From: Hygrocybe punicea
Taxonomy: Eukaryota > Basidiomycota > Agaricomycetes > Agaricales > Hygrophoraceae
Length of the DNA stretch: 64,000 nucleotides
Direction of reading: 5' to 3'
Assembly: GCA_963556145.1 (NCBI GenBank)
Contig: OY744461.1
Location: forward strand, 8,938,891-9,002,890
Both the position numbers and the translations under genes were made by a program. Under the pieces are notes generated by a model, which saw nothing but the letters and a program-made list of their open reading frames with translations, did no database searches and had not been told where the DNA came from. Positions within the stretch are counted from its first letter, which is position 1. Every line of letters starts with the position of its first letter. Positions 32,433-44,700 of this stretch are shown in pieces.

Positions 32433-34109
32433 ACAATGTCTTCAGGACCACTCCGTTTGGCACGTGGAGGCCCGATAGCGCATTTAAATAACTCTGTAAA
32501 TAGACAAGTGATCCTACGATTCTGCATTTTCCTTGACGTTGACAAGCTCCCTGCCTTCCTCTACCATATCTCCCTTCGTGCAGCCAACAGCCATCACCAC
32601 GCCAACCACATCAGTCCTCAACACGGTCTCTCTTCATGCTCTCCAATACCACAACGGCTTGACCCTTCTCGACCCTGTCACCGACCTTCACCCGTACGTC
32701 CACGATTAGACTTGGCATAGGGGCTTTGAGCACACCTTTACCTGCGGCGAGCACGTCCCTGCCTATAGAGAGCAGCCATTTAGGGGATGGCAATAGGAAG
32801 GTCGTCTTCACACCACCAGTAAACACATGGAGACGCTCCATAGTGCTGGGAGATGAAGAGGGTATGCTATGTTGTGGCAGTTGCCAAATGATGGTAGTCC
32901 GCCGATGCTCGCTATTGAGGGTTACTGCCACAGTTGTCGGGGAGGTGAGCTGCGCGAGTACACATGGAAACGAAGTATTTGATGTTGGCGTGCGCACTGT
33001 GACGTCAAAAGTATGAGATGTGGTAGATTTAATGAGGACAGTGATAAGTTCTCCAGAGGCTTCGTCTTGTAGAGTGATGACTCGTTTGTGTATGTCTCCA
33101 CCAAAGCGACGGGAAAGGGGGGGAAGACCATGGTGAGGGAGATGTCGTCGTTTGGTCCCGGAGGACTACGAATATTGCAGCTTGTGCGAGAACTTCAGGG
33201 GACGCCTCAGAGATAGCTGGGAATAGGTCAGCAGTGTGATTCTGCGCATATATACGTATGAGTTGAAAGATGGAGACTGTATAGAGAATGGATGACGTAC
33301 CGTAATAAACCCTGTCTCGACCTCCCCATCAATGAACGCCTGATTACCCGCCAAGGTCCTCAGGAATTCCACGTTGGTAGCAACACCCACAACTCTATAC
33401 TCATCTAATGCCTTGCGCAGCATTCGCAATGCTTCGGTGCGATCCCTGGCATGCACAACGAGCTTTGCAATCATAGGGTCATAAAATACGCCGCTTTCCA
33501 TGAAGCCTTGTTCGAGCCGCAAAGAAGGTGATATTGTCAGGGTGGTGTCGTGGGAGGGTCTGAGGTCTGACTGAGGGATGAGTGAAGAGGCTGACGGGGG
33601 TGAAGGAAAGGAGGGAGCGAATATTTGCTTGGGGGTGGGCGTGGAGAGGTAGAGAAGCGGCCCAGAGTCGGGGAGGAAGTTGTTGCGAGGGTTCTCGGCA
33701 TAGATACGGGCTTCAAAGGCATGACCGACAAGTGGAATAGCTGATTGCGCCAAAGGCAGAGCATTGCCTGCTGCGACCTGTGGAGGTGGCGACAGCTTGT
33801 ATGCATGGAATCAAACAAAGGACCGCACCTCCAATTGCCATTCAACAAGATCCAACCCGGTGACCATTTCCGTAACAGGATGTTCGACTTGAAGCCTCGT
33901 ATTCCTGATCGTGCAAGAAAAAGGTGAGAATAGACAAGGAAGACTTTCTGGATATGGCCTTACATTTCCATAAAATAGAATCCCTGCGTATCATTGTCGA
34001 AGATGAACTCGACAGTCCCAGCACTGACATAATTTACTGCTCTGGCAGCAGCAATTGCCTTAGCACTAAGATCTGCTCTCAAATCTGCCGAGAGCCCAGG
34101 GGCAGGTGC

Positions 34110-35176
34110 CTAATCACCCGAATGCGTACATCAGGAAAACGTGGAGACACAGGGATTTCCAGACAGATCTTATCAACAGATAGCTGACCGATATCATGTG
34201 ATCTAGTGATATATAAGCTTATCACAATTTAAAACTCTGATAACAATATTGTCATACTATTCCTGTAGCTATCACATTGATATTTTAAGATCAAGTCATG
34301 TAATTCTGATAACAATATTGTCACACTATTCCTGTAGCTATCACATTGATATTTTAAGATAAAGTCATGTAATTCTGATAACAATATTGTCACACTATTC
34401 ATGTAGCTATCACATTGATATTCTAAGATCATGTCATGAAATTCTGATGTTAAGATGGTGAATTCTTCTCAGAGGTATTGCAAGACTGGAATTATTTTGT
34501 ATGTGGTGATATATTAAAATCTATGCATGGTCACACTGTTAAGATTTGGCATTCCATTGGCAAGTAACTATCTTTCTTGTACCTGGAGTCTGTATAAATA
34601 TGTACACATATGTTGGCACTATTTGGCTGCACACCTGTGGGTTGAACAAAATACAAAATCTTGTTCATGTCTCAATTTTTCATCCTTACACTTATATTAA
34701 GCATTCAAATTGGACAATAAGACAATAAGTGAGATAAGATAAACTTCCAAGACCTTGAGATAAGATTAGATAAAATTAATTCTAAGACCTTGAGATAACA
34801 TCAGATAAATTCCAAGAAGATTTAACATGAGACCATTATAAGATAAGTGAATAAGAAAGACAATGGTTAAAAGGCAGAATTTTTTCCCCTCCTATTACTC
34901 AATAACAGATATTCTAATATCATTGGTTACCAATGAATACCAGAGTTAGTAGTCAAGACATTGTTGGCAACTAATGCTACATTGACATCAATATGCTTGA
35001 TGTGATGTATTTTCATCTAGGTAACCATAAATTATCTGAGTTGACCTGGCTGTCATCATAGTGATACTGGATGTTACTTATGATGTATCAGATCAGGTCT
35101 TATAAGACTTTCTCATTTCATGTTCAATTTCCTGATGTATTTAACAACAACCTACGATGTAATTGAGGGCACACAC
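34110..35176 (-). other. 1067-nt expanded intron in the MCC-alpha gene
   Basis: Donor GTGTGT at 35176 and acceptor ATTAG at 34110 join IIEE to APAPGLSAD in frame. Neighbouring introns in this gene are 49-67 nt, so about 1 kb of AT-rich DNA has been inserted. The intron contains a 69-bp tandem repeat and no coding sequence. Confidence 0.75.
34236..34445. repeat. 69-bp tandem repeat, 3 units
   Basis: Three near-identical 69-bp units start at 34235, 34304 and 34373 with TCTGATAACAATATTGTCA and end in AAGTCATGTAAT; a partial fourth begins at 34442. The period is a multiple of three, which is why the minus-strand frame stays open; there is no protein here. Confidence 0.85.
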
Positions 35177-35761
35177 CTCTTCAATGATCTTTTGATTTCT
35201 TCTTTGCACCGAACAATCTCTCTCCCACAAGCTTACCACCGCACCGAACTTGTCGGCAAATATCTGTACCTCGACATGCTGTGGTTGTTCGATGTATTTT
35301 TCCACCAGAACCATTGCATTTCCGAAGGCCTTTTGTGATTCTCGCTGGGCGGATAATAGTGTTGCCACGGCTCGGTCCGGAACCGTTAGCCGTTGGAGCC
35401 GGACCGATAATTAGCCGAGCCGAGCCATTCACTCAGCTAACGGTTAAACCTCGGCTTAGCCACGGCTAGCCGTTATTAGCCGTTACCAAATATCCAAATT
35501 AGGAAATTTAGGTTTCCAGCCTTTTTGCTGGCTTCAACTTCACTTGGATAACCCTCTGCTGCCTCCCATACCTCACGAACATGTACAGCCACAGTTCACA
35601 AGGTTTTCAGGTGTTTCTTTTTCTTTTTGCGTATCTCCACATAGCCTACCTATGTACATGTACATGTATATGAAAAATATGAAAAATACCTATTTCATTG
35701 TCTTCCTGAATAGATCCATATTAAGCCTCAAACTTGGCCTGTGTAAGAATTTCCGAAAAGT

Positions 35762-35976
35762 CATTGCCATCCTTGAACGACTCGATTTCGATCCTTGTCG
35801 ACTGCTGACAACATCCGCTTAGCCTTCTCGACCTCGCGCTTGAGCTTGCCCATTGCGCTCAAGTTCAGCGACACATCAGTACCTGTCTTCTTCTTGTATG
35901 CCTTGACAAGATGGTCGATAACGCGGTTGTAAAATTCCTCGCCTCCAAGATGAGCAAAGGAGGGAGAAGCCGCCAT
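35762..35976 (-). pseudogene. Captured Hsp70 fragment
   Basis: On the minus strand [40 protein letters not shown] and VEKAKRML match the conserved lobe-II region of cytosolic/ER Hsp70 (usually HLGGEDFDNR...KKTGTDVS...[13 protein letters not shown]). After KRML the frame shifts and continues as [16 protein letters not shown], also Hsp70. The piece covers about 75 residues, is flanked on both sides by unrelated sequence, and lies wholly inside the hAT-like element. Confidence 0.85.
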
Positions 35977-36099
35977 GCGCCGGGGTCGGATGCGCAGACG
36001 TCAAGGGAGGCAAGACATGGTAGTAAATTTGCAGAACGATTGTCGTCATGGTCGTTGTCGTCATGACAGCAGTTGTCGGTGTCGGTGTTGTCATATGAG

Positions 36100-37960
36100 G
36101 TGTGGGGGGTTGGATCATGTCGTGGGTGGTCGAAATCAGCGGCTGGAAGGTGCAGGAACCACCGAAAAAACTTGGGGGGGGGGGGTGGGGGGACAAATTG
36201 ATGGCACGGGCGATTGGGAAGCGCCAGCCTGTCGTTTGTGGGCTAAACGAGGTGCGCAGGGTTGTACCATGCCATGGGTGGTCGAAATCGGCAGGTGGAA
36301 GGTGCAGGAACTGCAGGAAAAACTTAGCAGGGGGGTGGGGGGACAAATTGATGGTGCACGCGATTGGGAAGCCCCAGCCTGTCATTTTCGGGCCATATGA
36401 GGTGCGGGTGATTGTACCATGCCGTGGCTGGTCAAAATCGGTGGGTGGAAGGTGCAGGAACCGCCCAAAAAAAACTTGGGGGGGTGAGGGGGACAATATG
36501 ATGGCGTGGGTGATTGGGTAGCCCCAGCCTGTCGTTTGCGGGCTAAACGAGGTGCGGGGGATTGTGCCATGCCATGGGTGGTCGAAATTGGCAGGTGGAA
36601 CTGCCGAAAAAACTTGGGAGGGGGGTGGGGGACAAATTAATGGTGCAGGCGATTGGGAAGCCCCAACCTGTCGTTTGTGGGCTAAACGAGGTGCGCAGGG
36701 TTGTACCATGTTGTGGGTGGTCGAAATCAGCGGGTGGAAGGTGCAGGAACCACTGAAAAAACTTGGGGGGGGGGTGGGGGACAAATTGATGGCGTGGGTG
36801 ATTGGGAAGCTCCAACCTGTCATTTTCGGGCTAAACGAGGTGCGGGGGGTTGGATCATGTCGTGGGTGGTCGAAATCGGCAGGTGGAAGCACCAGGAACC
36901 GCCAAAGAAAACTTGGAGGGGTGGATGGGCAAAGTGATGGTGTGGGTGGCTGGGCAGCCCCGGGCTGTCGTTTTCACGCCGAACGAGGTGCAGGGGCCTG
37001 TGCCATGCCATGGGTGGTCGAAATTGGCGGGTGGAAGCAGCAGGAACGAATGCAAAAAAGGTGGTTGAGGTTGGGGGGCAAAGTGACGGCGCGAGTGATT
37101 GGGCAGCCCCGGGCTGTCATTTTCAGGCTGAAGGAGGAGTGGGGGGTTGTACCATGCAGTGGGTGGTCGAAATCGGTGGGTGGAAACAGCAGGAACCGCT
37201 GAAAGAAATTTGGGGGTGGGTGGGGTGGACAACGTGATGGCGTGGGCGATTGGGTAGCCCCAGCCTGTCGATTTCCGGCCGAACGAGGTGCGGGGGGTTG
37301 TGCCATGTCGTGGGTGGTCGAAATCGGCCAGTGGAAGGAGCAGGAACCACCGAAAACAACTGGGGGCTGCTGTGGGGGACAATGTGATGACACGGGCGAT
37401 TTGGAAGCCCCAGCCAGTCGATTTCCGGCCAAACGAGGTGCGGGGCATTGTGCCATCTCGTGGGTGGTAGAAATCGTCGGGTGGAAGGTGCAGGAACCGC
37501 CGAAAACAACTTGGGGGTGCTGGGGGGGGACAATGTGATGGCATGGGCGATTGGGCAGCCCCAGCCTGTCGTTTTCGAGCCAAACGAGGTGCGGGGGATT
37601 AAGAGGTGCTATGGGCAGTCGAAATTGCTAGGGGGAAGCAGCAGGAACCGCCCAAAAAAACTTGGAGGAGGTGGGGGGGGCAAAGTGATGGCACGCGCGA
37701 TTGGCTGGCACCGGCCTATCATTTTGATGTGAAACGAGGTGCGGGGGGTTCAAAGATGCCTTGTGTGCTCGATATCAGTGGGAGGCAGCAGCAGGAACCG
37801 CCGAACAAAGCTTGGAGGAGGTGGGGGGGTGCAAAGTGAAGGGACGCGCGATTGGGCAGCCCCGGCCAGAAGTTATCAGTCCAAATGAGGTGCGGCATGC
37901 AGTGGGCAGTCGAAAGCGATGGGTGGAGACAACAGAAGCCGCCCGATGAACTGGGGAAGT
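36100..37960. repeat. ~150-bp tandem array, 13 units, inside the hAT-like element
   Basis: Thirteen units recur every 139-152 bp, with GTGGTCGAAATCGG near 36129, 36281, 36431, 36581, 36720, 36869, 37018, 37167, 37318, 37468, 37619, 37768 and 37908. Each unit also carries AACGAGGTGCGGGGG and a G-run after AACTTGG. The usual period is a multiple of three, so long frames are open on both strands. They are repeat by-products, not genes. Confidence 0.9.
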
Positions 37961-38330
37961 AAATCACAACAAAATGACAGTCACCTCATTTGATGTAGTG
38001 CTGTTGCCGTCGTTGCCACTGCTGCTGTTTGCCGTCGCCGTGGTCATTGGTCATTGCTGCTGCTGTCCGGGCGGCTGTTGCCTCGAGATAATTTGTGCTG
38101 TAATCAGAAATAAGTTGGTATTATTAAAAAAACAAAGATTCAAGAAAAGACATAGCGGGAGTGGGCACGTTGCCGCTTCATTCCTCGCCCCTCTGCTGGT
38201 CGCCGTTGGCCTTTGTTTTGGGTTGGCCTGCGTTGTCGCGAGCTGGTGTGGCTGTGGCTGTTGGCGTGGTGTCACTGGTGTGCTCCGCATGTTTGTGTGG
38301 TGAGATTGGTGACCTTGGTGGTTGTCCGCT
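37961..38330 (+). other. Non-coding inner right part of the hAT-like element
   Basis: Short GCTGCTG/GTTGCC-rich stretches and an A-rich patch, with an open frame of 109 codons (37974-38303) without any recognisable motif. I assign no function. Confidence 0.3.
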
Positions 38331-39898
38331 ATTAATTTCCTTTTTTGGACGGCTAACCGTGGTTTAGCCGTTCCACAACGGTCCGGTCCGGCTAACAACC
38401 CATATATGGGTTAGCCGTTGTTAGCCATAGCCGAGCCAAGCCGGACCGAGCCGTGGCAACACTAGCGGATAACAGCGCCTCCTCAAAAACAGCAGCAGAG
38501 GGAGGTGATGAGACTGTACGCATGCCTTTCCCACCTCCTCCGTGGATTGCTTTAATTAGCACTGAGAAGCCTGTTTGTCCACATTCAGAGTTGAGGAGAG
38601 AAAGGCGCGAGAGGGTGGGATAAGTGGGGTTACCTATTTTCTTGGCTTGTTCGTAAAGATAATTTGGGTCTTGGTTTTCTCCGTGATATCCTGGCACACA
38701 AGGGACTCCAGCAGCTTATTACCAAGTAAGTATAGGAAGACTCGTCTTATCAAAGGAAGATCAGGAAACATACCTAACATGATATTCTTCGATTCACTAA
38801 TGTTAGATAAGTAGTATATTGGTAGAATGACATTTGGACAGAGATTCCTACATACCTCTTTGATCCCATGCTCAGCACTGGCAGGCAGACCAATGAACAC
38901 GATCCCTTCCTGAGCCAGGCGTTCCGAAAACAGCGCATTTTCGCTCAAAAATCCATAGCTGGTCGAATAAGACGTCAGTACAGAACTGGATGTCACAGTC
39001 GTACCGTTTCAAGACGTAGACTTACCCAGGATGGACTGCCTGTGATTTCGAAGGGAAAATGTAGGTGGTGCTGCAAAAATCAAGGGAAAGACGCACCTGG
39101 GCACCACTTCGATGACAAACATCAATAATTTTGTCCATCCGAAGCTGACAGAAAGTTGAATGTGGTCCTCGATACCGATATTAAATGTACGACTGACATA
39201 GCTCTCAGAAGAAGGTGGTGGGCCAATGCAATACGCCTCGTCTGCCTGTAATATCCATATTATCTTTCCTGGTCTGAGAAATTAGGAAAATGCCAGACAA
39301 ACCATCTGGACATGTCACGGTAATGCATCCTTGTCCGCTTCGCTATACACCGCCACTGTCCTAACACCCAGCTTCTTGGCAGTTCTGATGACGCGACAGG
39401 CGATTTCTCCTCTACAAGTGGGTCAGCTATTACGAGCCGAAGGAAAAAGAGGGATTTGACCTATTCGCTATGAGGATCTTGTCAAAGTGAGGTCGCCTGG
39501 TTTGAGAGGGTGTGAGGTGACTGAGGTCTGTGCAGCGGATGATGCCACGATTGCCAGTGTTCATACAAATATGTTTCTACCACAAACTGCTAATATTGTT
39601 TTGGAAAAAGAATGGTGCAAAGGTGGACTTGTTAAAATTGTTCTACTTGTACTGGGATTGAAGGAATGGGGAATTCAAATTCATGGGAAGGCAGCACATG
39701 AAAAATGGATAAAAGTTCAGCTAGAGGTAAAGTCAGTGTTTCAGAAAATTCTATCTCCTGAAAAATTGTAAGTGATTATTGGTGGATATGGTCAATAAAA
39801 ACACTGATATCAGAAATTAGAAAGGAGTCTAAAATGCGTATGGATTAAGAAGAGGCAAATGAGGAGGGCCATCAAAAAAGAAATGATAAGGCATACAT

Positions 39899-40270
39899 AT
39901 TTATTGCTATTTGCAGGTATTTTGGCACATGTGAAATAATCACAAGATTTTGATGTTGAAAACATCAAAATTTAACTCCTTCAGTTTTCAGCAGAATCAG
40001 ATGATTAGATTGGCTCACTTGTAGAGCAATAACAAATGCATAAAAGTCCACATGTTGAATATAGTCATTTATAAGCCAAACTGAGTATATATCAAACAAA
40101 TTATTGCATTTGTATTACTAGCAGCTAGGAATCAGAATGTACTGCAATTTTGCCTATCTAATCACCTGATCCTGCCCGAACCTGAAGGAGTTAAAATTGA
40201 AATGTTGAAAACATCATAAATTTGTGATTATATTACATGTGCCAAAATGACTGCAAACAGCAATGATTTC
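39899..40270. mobile_element. Inverted-repeat element, ~370 bp
   Basis: The left arm TTGCTATTTGCAGGTATTTTGGCACATG... and its complement ...CATGTGCCAAAATGACTGCAAACAGCAA form arms of ~70-90 bp with indels. AACATCAAAATTTTAACTCC occurs in both arms. No clean TSD is visible; unclassified. Confidence 0.55.
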
Positions 40271-40539
40271 TCTACAAGTGATGAGCAGAAATACGGGTTC
40301 TATCATTCTGTGAATGTAATGAGAATAGAAACATGAAATATGGAACTTATAAATTGTATGTTGAAGTATATGATACTTTGTGAAGAATACACAGTGGTAT
40401 TATCTTTTTTGATGAATATAAATCTGTAAATAGCAGAAAATAAATAGTAAATTAATTAGATAAACCAAATGATAATCTTCACCAGAAATTTTGCATTGGT
40501 GGAGGTGCATCAGCCTAGAAAACAGTGGGTGCATGATAA

Positions 40540-40915
40540 CATCAGCCTAGGCCATTCCAGTGGGGCCTGAAGTTATCCTGGGAAATCAGCCTAGATCATC
40601 CCAGTTGGGTCAGGATATATCCTGAAAAAATCAGCATAGATCAAATCAGCCTGAACCATGTCAGTTGGGCCAGGATATATCCTGAGAAAATCAGCCTAGA
40701 CCATGTCAGTTGGGCCAGGATATATCCTGAGAAAATCAGCCTGAACCATGTCAGTTGGGCCAGGATATATCCTGAGAAATTCAGCCTAGACCACGTCAGT
40801 TGGGCCAGGATATATCCTGAGAAATTCAGCCTGAACCATGTCAGTTGGACCAGGATATATCCTGAGAACCTCAGCCTAGACCATGTCAGTTGGGCCAGGA
40901 TATATCTCAGCCTGA
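40540..40915. repeat. ~46-bp tandem repeat, 8-9 units
   Basis: Units of TCAGCCTAGACCATGTCAGT TGGGCCAGGA TATATCCTGAGAAAA recur with alternating CTAGACC/CTGAACC variants, suggesting expansion as a dimer (~92 bp). The interval 39600-40540 around the inverted repeat otherwise contains no gene. Confidence 0.85.
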
Positions 40916-41078
40916 TTCAGCTATCCCCAAGTCAGTTGGGTGATCTCATTTTCAGGCATCCCATCTCAGTTGGTAATATCTTGCTGAATGCCCTGGAGAT
41001 GTCAACATCACCGTGACTCGGACCTGTGGCGAATTTGGCACTATCAGGTTCCAGGAAGGGGCCGACATCACTGGCAAT

Positions 41079-41279
41079 TCACCGCTTCTTTTCATTTGCC
41101 CGTCGATACTCTAACTTGAGAGCCTGTGCTGTTTTGTACAGAGAGCACTCATTCTGGTGTCGATGAAGTCCTCGTCGTTGTGTGAAAGTACGGTCGCAAG
41201 GATCACAGCAGGCAAACATCATGCCAGTGGCAATAACCGTGGTAATGAGGGTGGTAATTGATAACCACAATCGCGTCAT
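41079..41279 (-). pseudogene. N-terminal C2H2 finger of a transposon-type protein
   Basis: A 66-codon minus-strand frame contains CDPCDRTFTQRRGLHRHQNE with C, followed by KTAQALKLEYRRANEKK. A single C2H2 finger followed by a basic helix opens the transposase-like proteins of Plavaka-type elements in Agaricomycetes (pattern recalled, not searched). Nothing further of such a protein is visible in either direction, so it is a stub. The upstream hydrophobic MTRLWLSITTLITTVIATGM may be chance. Confidence 0.42.
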
Positions 41280-41732
41280 CTAGACTGAAAGCCCTGGGCC
41301 AGGCCTGCCAGTGAGTTCAGTGTGAAACTGCCTGGGCTTCTTTGAATCTGTCACGGTGATTGGATAGACTCTGAGTCGGAAGACTTTCAAGTTTGGAATG
41401 AGCTTGATAGCCTGAGGGTGAGGAAAGTTGTACCTACTATCGGGTAGATGTCTCCCGTGTGTATGCCAGAATGTCCAGAAGTCACGGTGTCATGAGGATT
41501 CCGGGTCGGGCCACACAAGCACCCATCTGCAATCTGCTGCCATGCGGCTGCTATACCTCCTCCGCAATCCTCTGCAACTAGGACTTCAGGTTCCGGTTTA
41601 TCAGATAAGCTTACTGATGATCACAGTGTCTGGGCCATGAGATGACTTGTCACGGTACTACTCAGGCTAGTATGGTCTGTCAACCGTGACTTACGGTATG
41701 ATTGACTCCACTCAAAGTGACCGCCTCATTCC

Positions 41733-44700
41733 ATGACCGTTCTCAGACTCACAGACATGGATTACCATGTAACCCCAACAGATCCTGCACATCCAACAGA
41801 CACTGGAAATAACTTGGAAGCTGATGATGGACCCCCAGCGTCCGAGTATATGGGACCATACTATAATCTGCCAAACATACTCAGGCCAGTGTTATCTCAC
41901 CCCGGTGACCTGTTCTACAATTTATCCACTCCAAGTGACATTGGTGCTCCCCAGTACAACCAAGCTGCTCCACACCAGAGCTTCCCATTGTACCACCCGC
42001 CATATCATGATGGGCCACCATTTCTTGCTCAAGATCAATCCACGCAAGGCTCGGCAGCCTTATATGCTCACCATGCTCTTCCTCCTCACTTACTTTCGCA
42101 AGGATCACCCACCCCTGAGCTTCATCAACAATCCTGGTCTGGTCCATCATCATCCACGTCGTTTTTCGTCCTACTCACCGATTTCAGGATCTCATGAAGC
42201 ATCACCTGCTCCACCCACTCCGCTTGAACCTATGGAACATATTCAGAGTAGCAGTGGCCCTACCCGTCATGTCTGGAGGTCTAGACAGAAGGCAGGAGGG
42301 GGGGGTCGCAGCATTCGCTTCTATCCTGATGATGTACAAGCGCTTCTGGTTCAAGCCAAGGGTATTTTCGCTAGCTCTCTGTGTTCTAAAGGCCCCACAT
42401 TCAGACACAAGAAAACTATGGCACATTTTGATGCCCTTGCCCATGAAGCCTACTCCCATGCATGTGCCAATGGGAAAATTCCATGTAAGTCCAACTTAAA
42501 TACAACGCCGGTTTGGGTCACTGTTACATTTTTCAACTCCGCAACTCCGATTCCGACTCCGAATAGTCTCCTTGCCGATGGACATCATCACTATTGTCTT
42601 TTCCCTCGCCCTGACATATTGTTGACTTCATCCCATGACAAACCGATTCACAATGGCTGTACTCCTGACACAGCTAATTACCGTAATCATCATTGGCAGC
42701 ATCGCCATCACCTTCCTTATCGGTTTCTACTTTGTTATGATCTGTCTTTGGCATTGGCACTGAAACCCTTCTGCCATTGATACTTCTGACTTCCACCTCA
42801 ACAATATTTCAACACGTAATTGACAATTGCCATTCCTGGATATATGGTTTCCACTTTTGTATTCTGTGCCTACCATTATCCTCCCTGATTATCTGACGAC
42901 ATTCCTCACCTGCACGCATGCCCTGAACAATCCTCGATCACAGGACATTTCACTGTTCTCTCTAATCCAACCATCGCCAAAGCACATTCTTTTGGACTTC
43001 GACCACAGACCATACGACTTCCCAAACAGTGAACCAACCCCTATCACATATTGTTCACACGACATCACTTCATTGCAGTACCCGACATCTTATTCCCACA
43101 GCTTGTCACTCGTGCCATGACTCGAAACCTGGACCCACATTTATTTATCCTTTTCCATCAGTAACCTTGATACCGCCCACACTCATTTACAACAATACCC
43201 TTTCTTGGACGAATACCGACATCAGGTGGACCACGTTGTTCTGCATACAGGACAAGACATCACCCCTCGATACATCATCAACACACACATCGTCATCCGG
43301 TACAGCTGATGCTGTTCACATGTCTGACCTCGACTATCCCACCATCCTAGTTGGTTTTCCCTCCATACATTCCTTTGTTTTCCTTTATACCAACCTTGTC
43401 GCTATATCCCCGCTACCTCAAGACACTCTCATCACCAATCCCACACTGGATGATACCCATCTTTGACCTGACTGTGCAATGCACTTGCCAGATTGTGCAC
43501 TTGCCGGTTACAGCAAGTGTAGACCCCGAATAGGCAATTCTGCACATCACATGATCCGATGACAAATCATCCGAGTCATCCGGACCTCTTCTATCCTCAG
43601 TGACACCCAGGCCTCCAGTTGGATCACGAGAACATTGACATGAGGACGCCTCATGTCTGTCTCATGGTGAACACATGGTGTAGTTGGACATGTTGTAGCT
43701 TCATGGTTGGATTCCCATTTACCTCCCCTCAAGTCCATTCACTATATCTACTGTCCTTGTTGTTGGTTCGGACTTTTTCTTCTTTCTTTTCCTTACGTTT
43801 AGTCTGGTTCTTGGGGCAGACTCATCTTGTTTTGGGTAACCCCCACAGCTCGCAATGACATTAGACCTTGACCCCCCCTCTTAGCAGTGTTGTCTTAGCT
43901 GTAAGCAACAATGAAAACTGCTCTTCCCTCCTCTGGAAACTGCCTCCTAGTTAAGTTGATTGTTGCCGGAGCCCGCTGCAGAAGTGATCCGTAACAGTCA
44001 CGCTGATGTTAACTGATAGTTGCAGGCTTTAACAACGATATGTGTTACATTGTAGGAGATATTCACCTATACTGAATGCATGCTCACCTCCTTTCAGATC
44101 ACTCACACCGCTTCTGCTGTTCGTGAAAAGATCAAGATCCTCACAGAACGTTCCATCGGAACTCAATATTCCCACCTGCTAACGCAGGAATTGTGAACGC
44201 TTTTAAAGAATGCATTAACTATGTTTCAGGTGCTATCGCGGCACTGTTGGACAAAAAGGCCACATATCCATTCATGAATCATGTAACTGTTCACCTCCTT
44301 ATTGAAAGATATATTGTATTGACATGATCCTGCCAGTACTTTGCTAAAGATCTCTTCCAATTCACCAATCTTGCAATCTACAAACTATTGATTGAGTTTC
44401 TATGGGGCAGTGATGAAGCTCTTGGAGTACTTCATCCTGAACTATTTTCTGATATGGTGCATCTCCCACTGATTGCTTTGATTTGTACCGTGGCGAGTTT
44501 TTTCACGTCTCTAAATTTTATGCTTGATATCTGATTACTCTTCAGCAAAAATGGGCTCTTGATCGGTTCAGAACAGGCACGAAGGTCAATATTGACCTGA
44601 GCGGCAAATTATATGAAAATTCTTATCTTGACTGTCTTCACACTCTTCATGTGATGGATAATGACCCTGTGAGAAGACCTAAATACCGTGAATACCGCAG

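Larger units (their letters stand above)
35357..38464. mobile_element. 3108-bp hAT-like element with captured Hsp70 fragment
   Basis: Perfect termini TAGTGTTGCCACGGCTCGG / CCGAGCCGTGGCAACACTA are flanked by a perfect 8-bp duplication GCGGATAA (35349-35356; 38465-38472). Subterminal regions carry many TAGCCGT/ACGGCTA motifs, as expected for transposase binding sites. The interior holds an Hsp70 gene fragment (minus, 35762-35976) and a 13-unit ~150-bp array (36100-37960), but no transposase. It is therefore a non-autonomous element that picked up host DNA, comparable in concept to Pack-type elements. It shares its terminal 11 bp with the MITEs at 16810 and 50592. Confidence 0.88.
32514..39564 (-). 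pseudogene. 3-Methylcrotonyl-CoA carboxylase alpha subunit, broken by a hAT-like insertion
   Basis: This biotin-dependent mitochondrial enzyme carboxylates methylcrotonyl-CoA in leucine breakdown. From Met 39564 (basic, presequence-like) exons read: [79 protein letters not shown], a 23-nt microexon (38796-38774), [32 protein letters not shown] (ATP-grasp), [50 protein letters not shown], and the biotinyl domain APMPSLIVDVRVKVGD...LESMK. Lesions: TGA at 39317-39315; a frame shift near 38872; a 3108-bp element in the ATP-grasp exon; and two bases missing after the biotinyl Lys (about 32634), after which the true ending runs on in another frame to TAG at 32514. One intron (35176-34110) has swollen to 1067 nt. 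Confidence 0.85.

Noticed and set aside
35876..37202. Long open frames (up to 338 codons) on both strands across 35.9-37.6 kb
   Set aside because: They are produced by a ~150-bp tandem array whose period is a multiple of three. The translations are repeats of the same Pro/His-rich or Gly/Val-rich unit, with no domain and equal openness on both strands.
40540..40915. CRISPR-like regular array
   Set aside because: Direct 46-bp tandem units with no distinct spacers, in a eukaryotic genome; a simple minisatellite.
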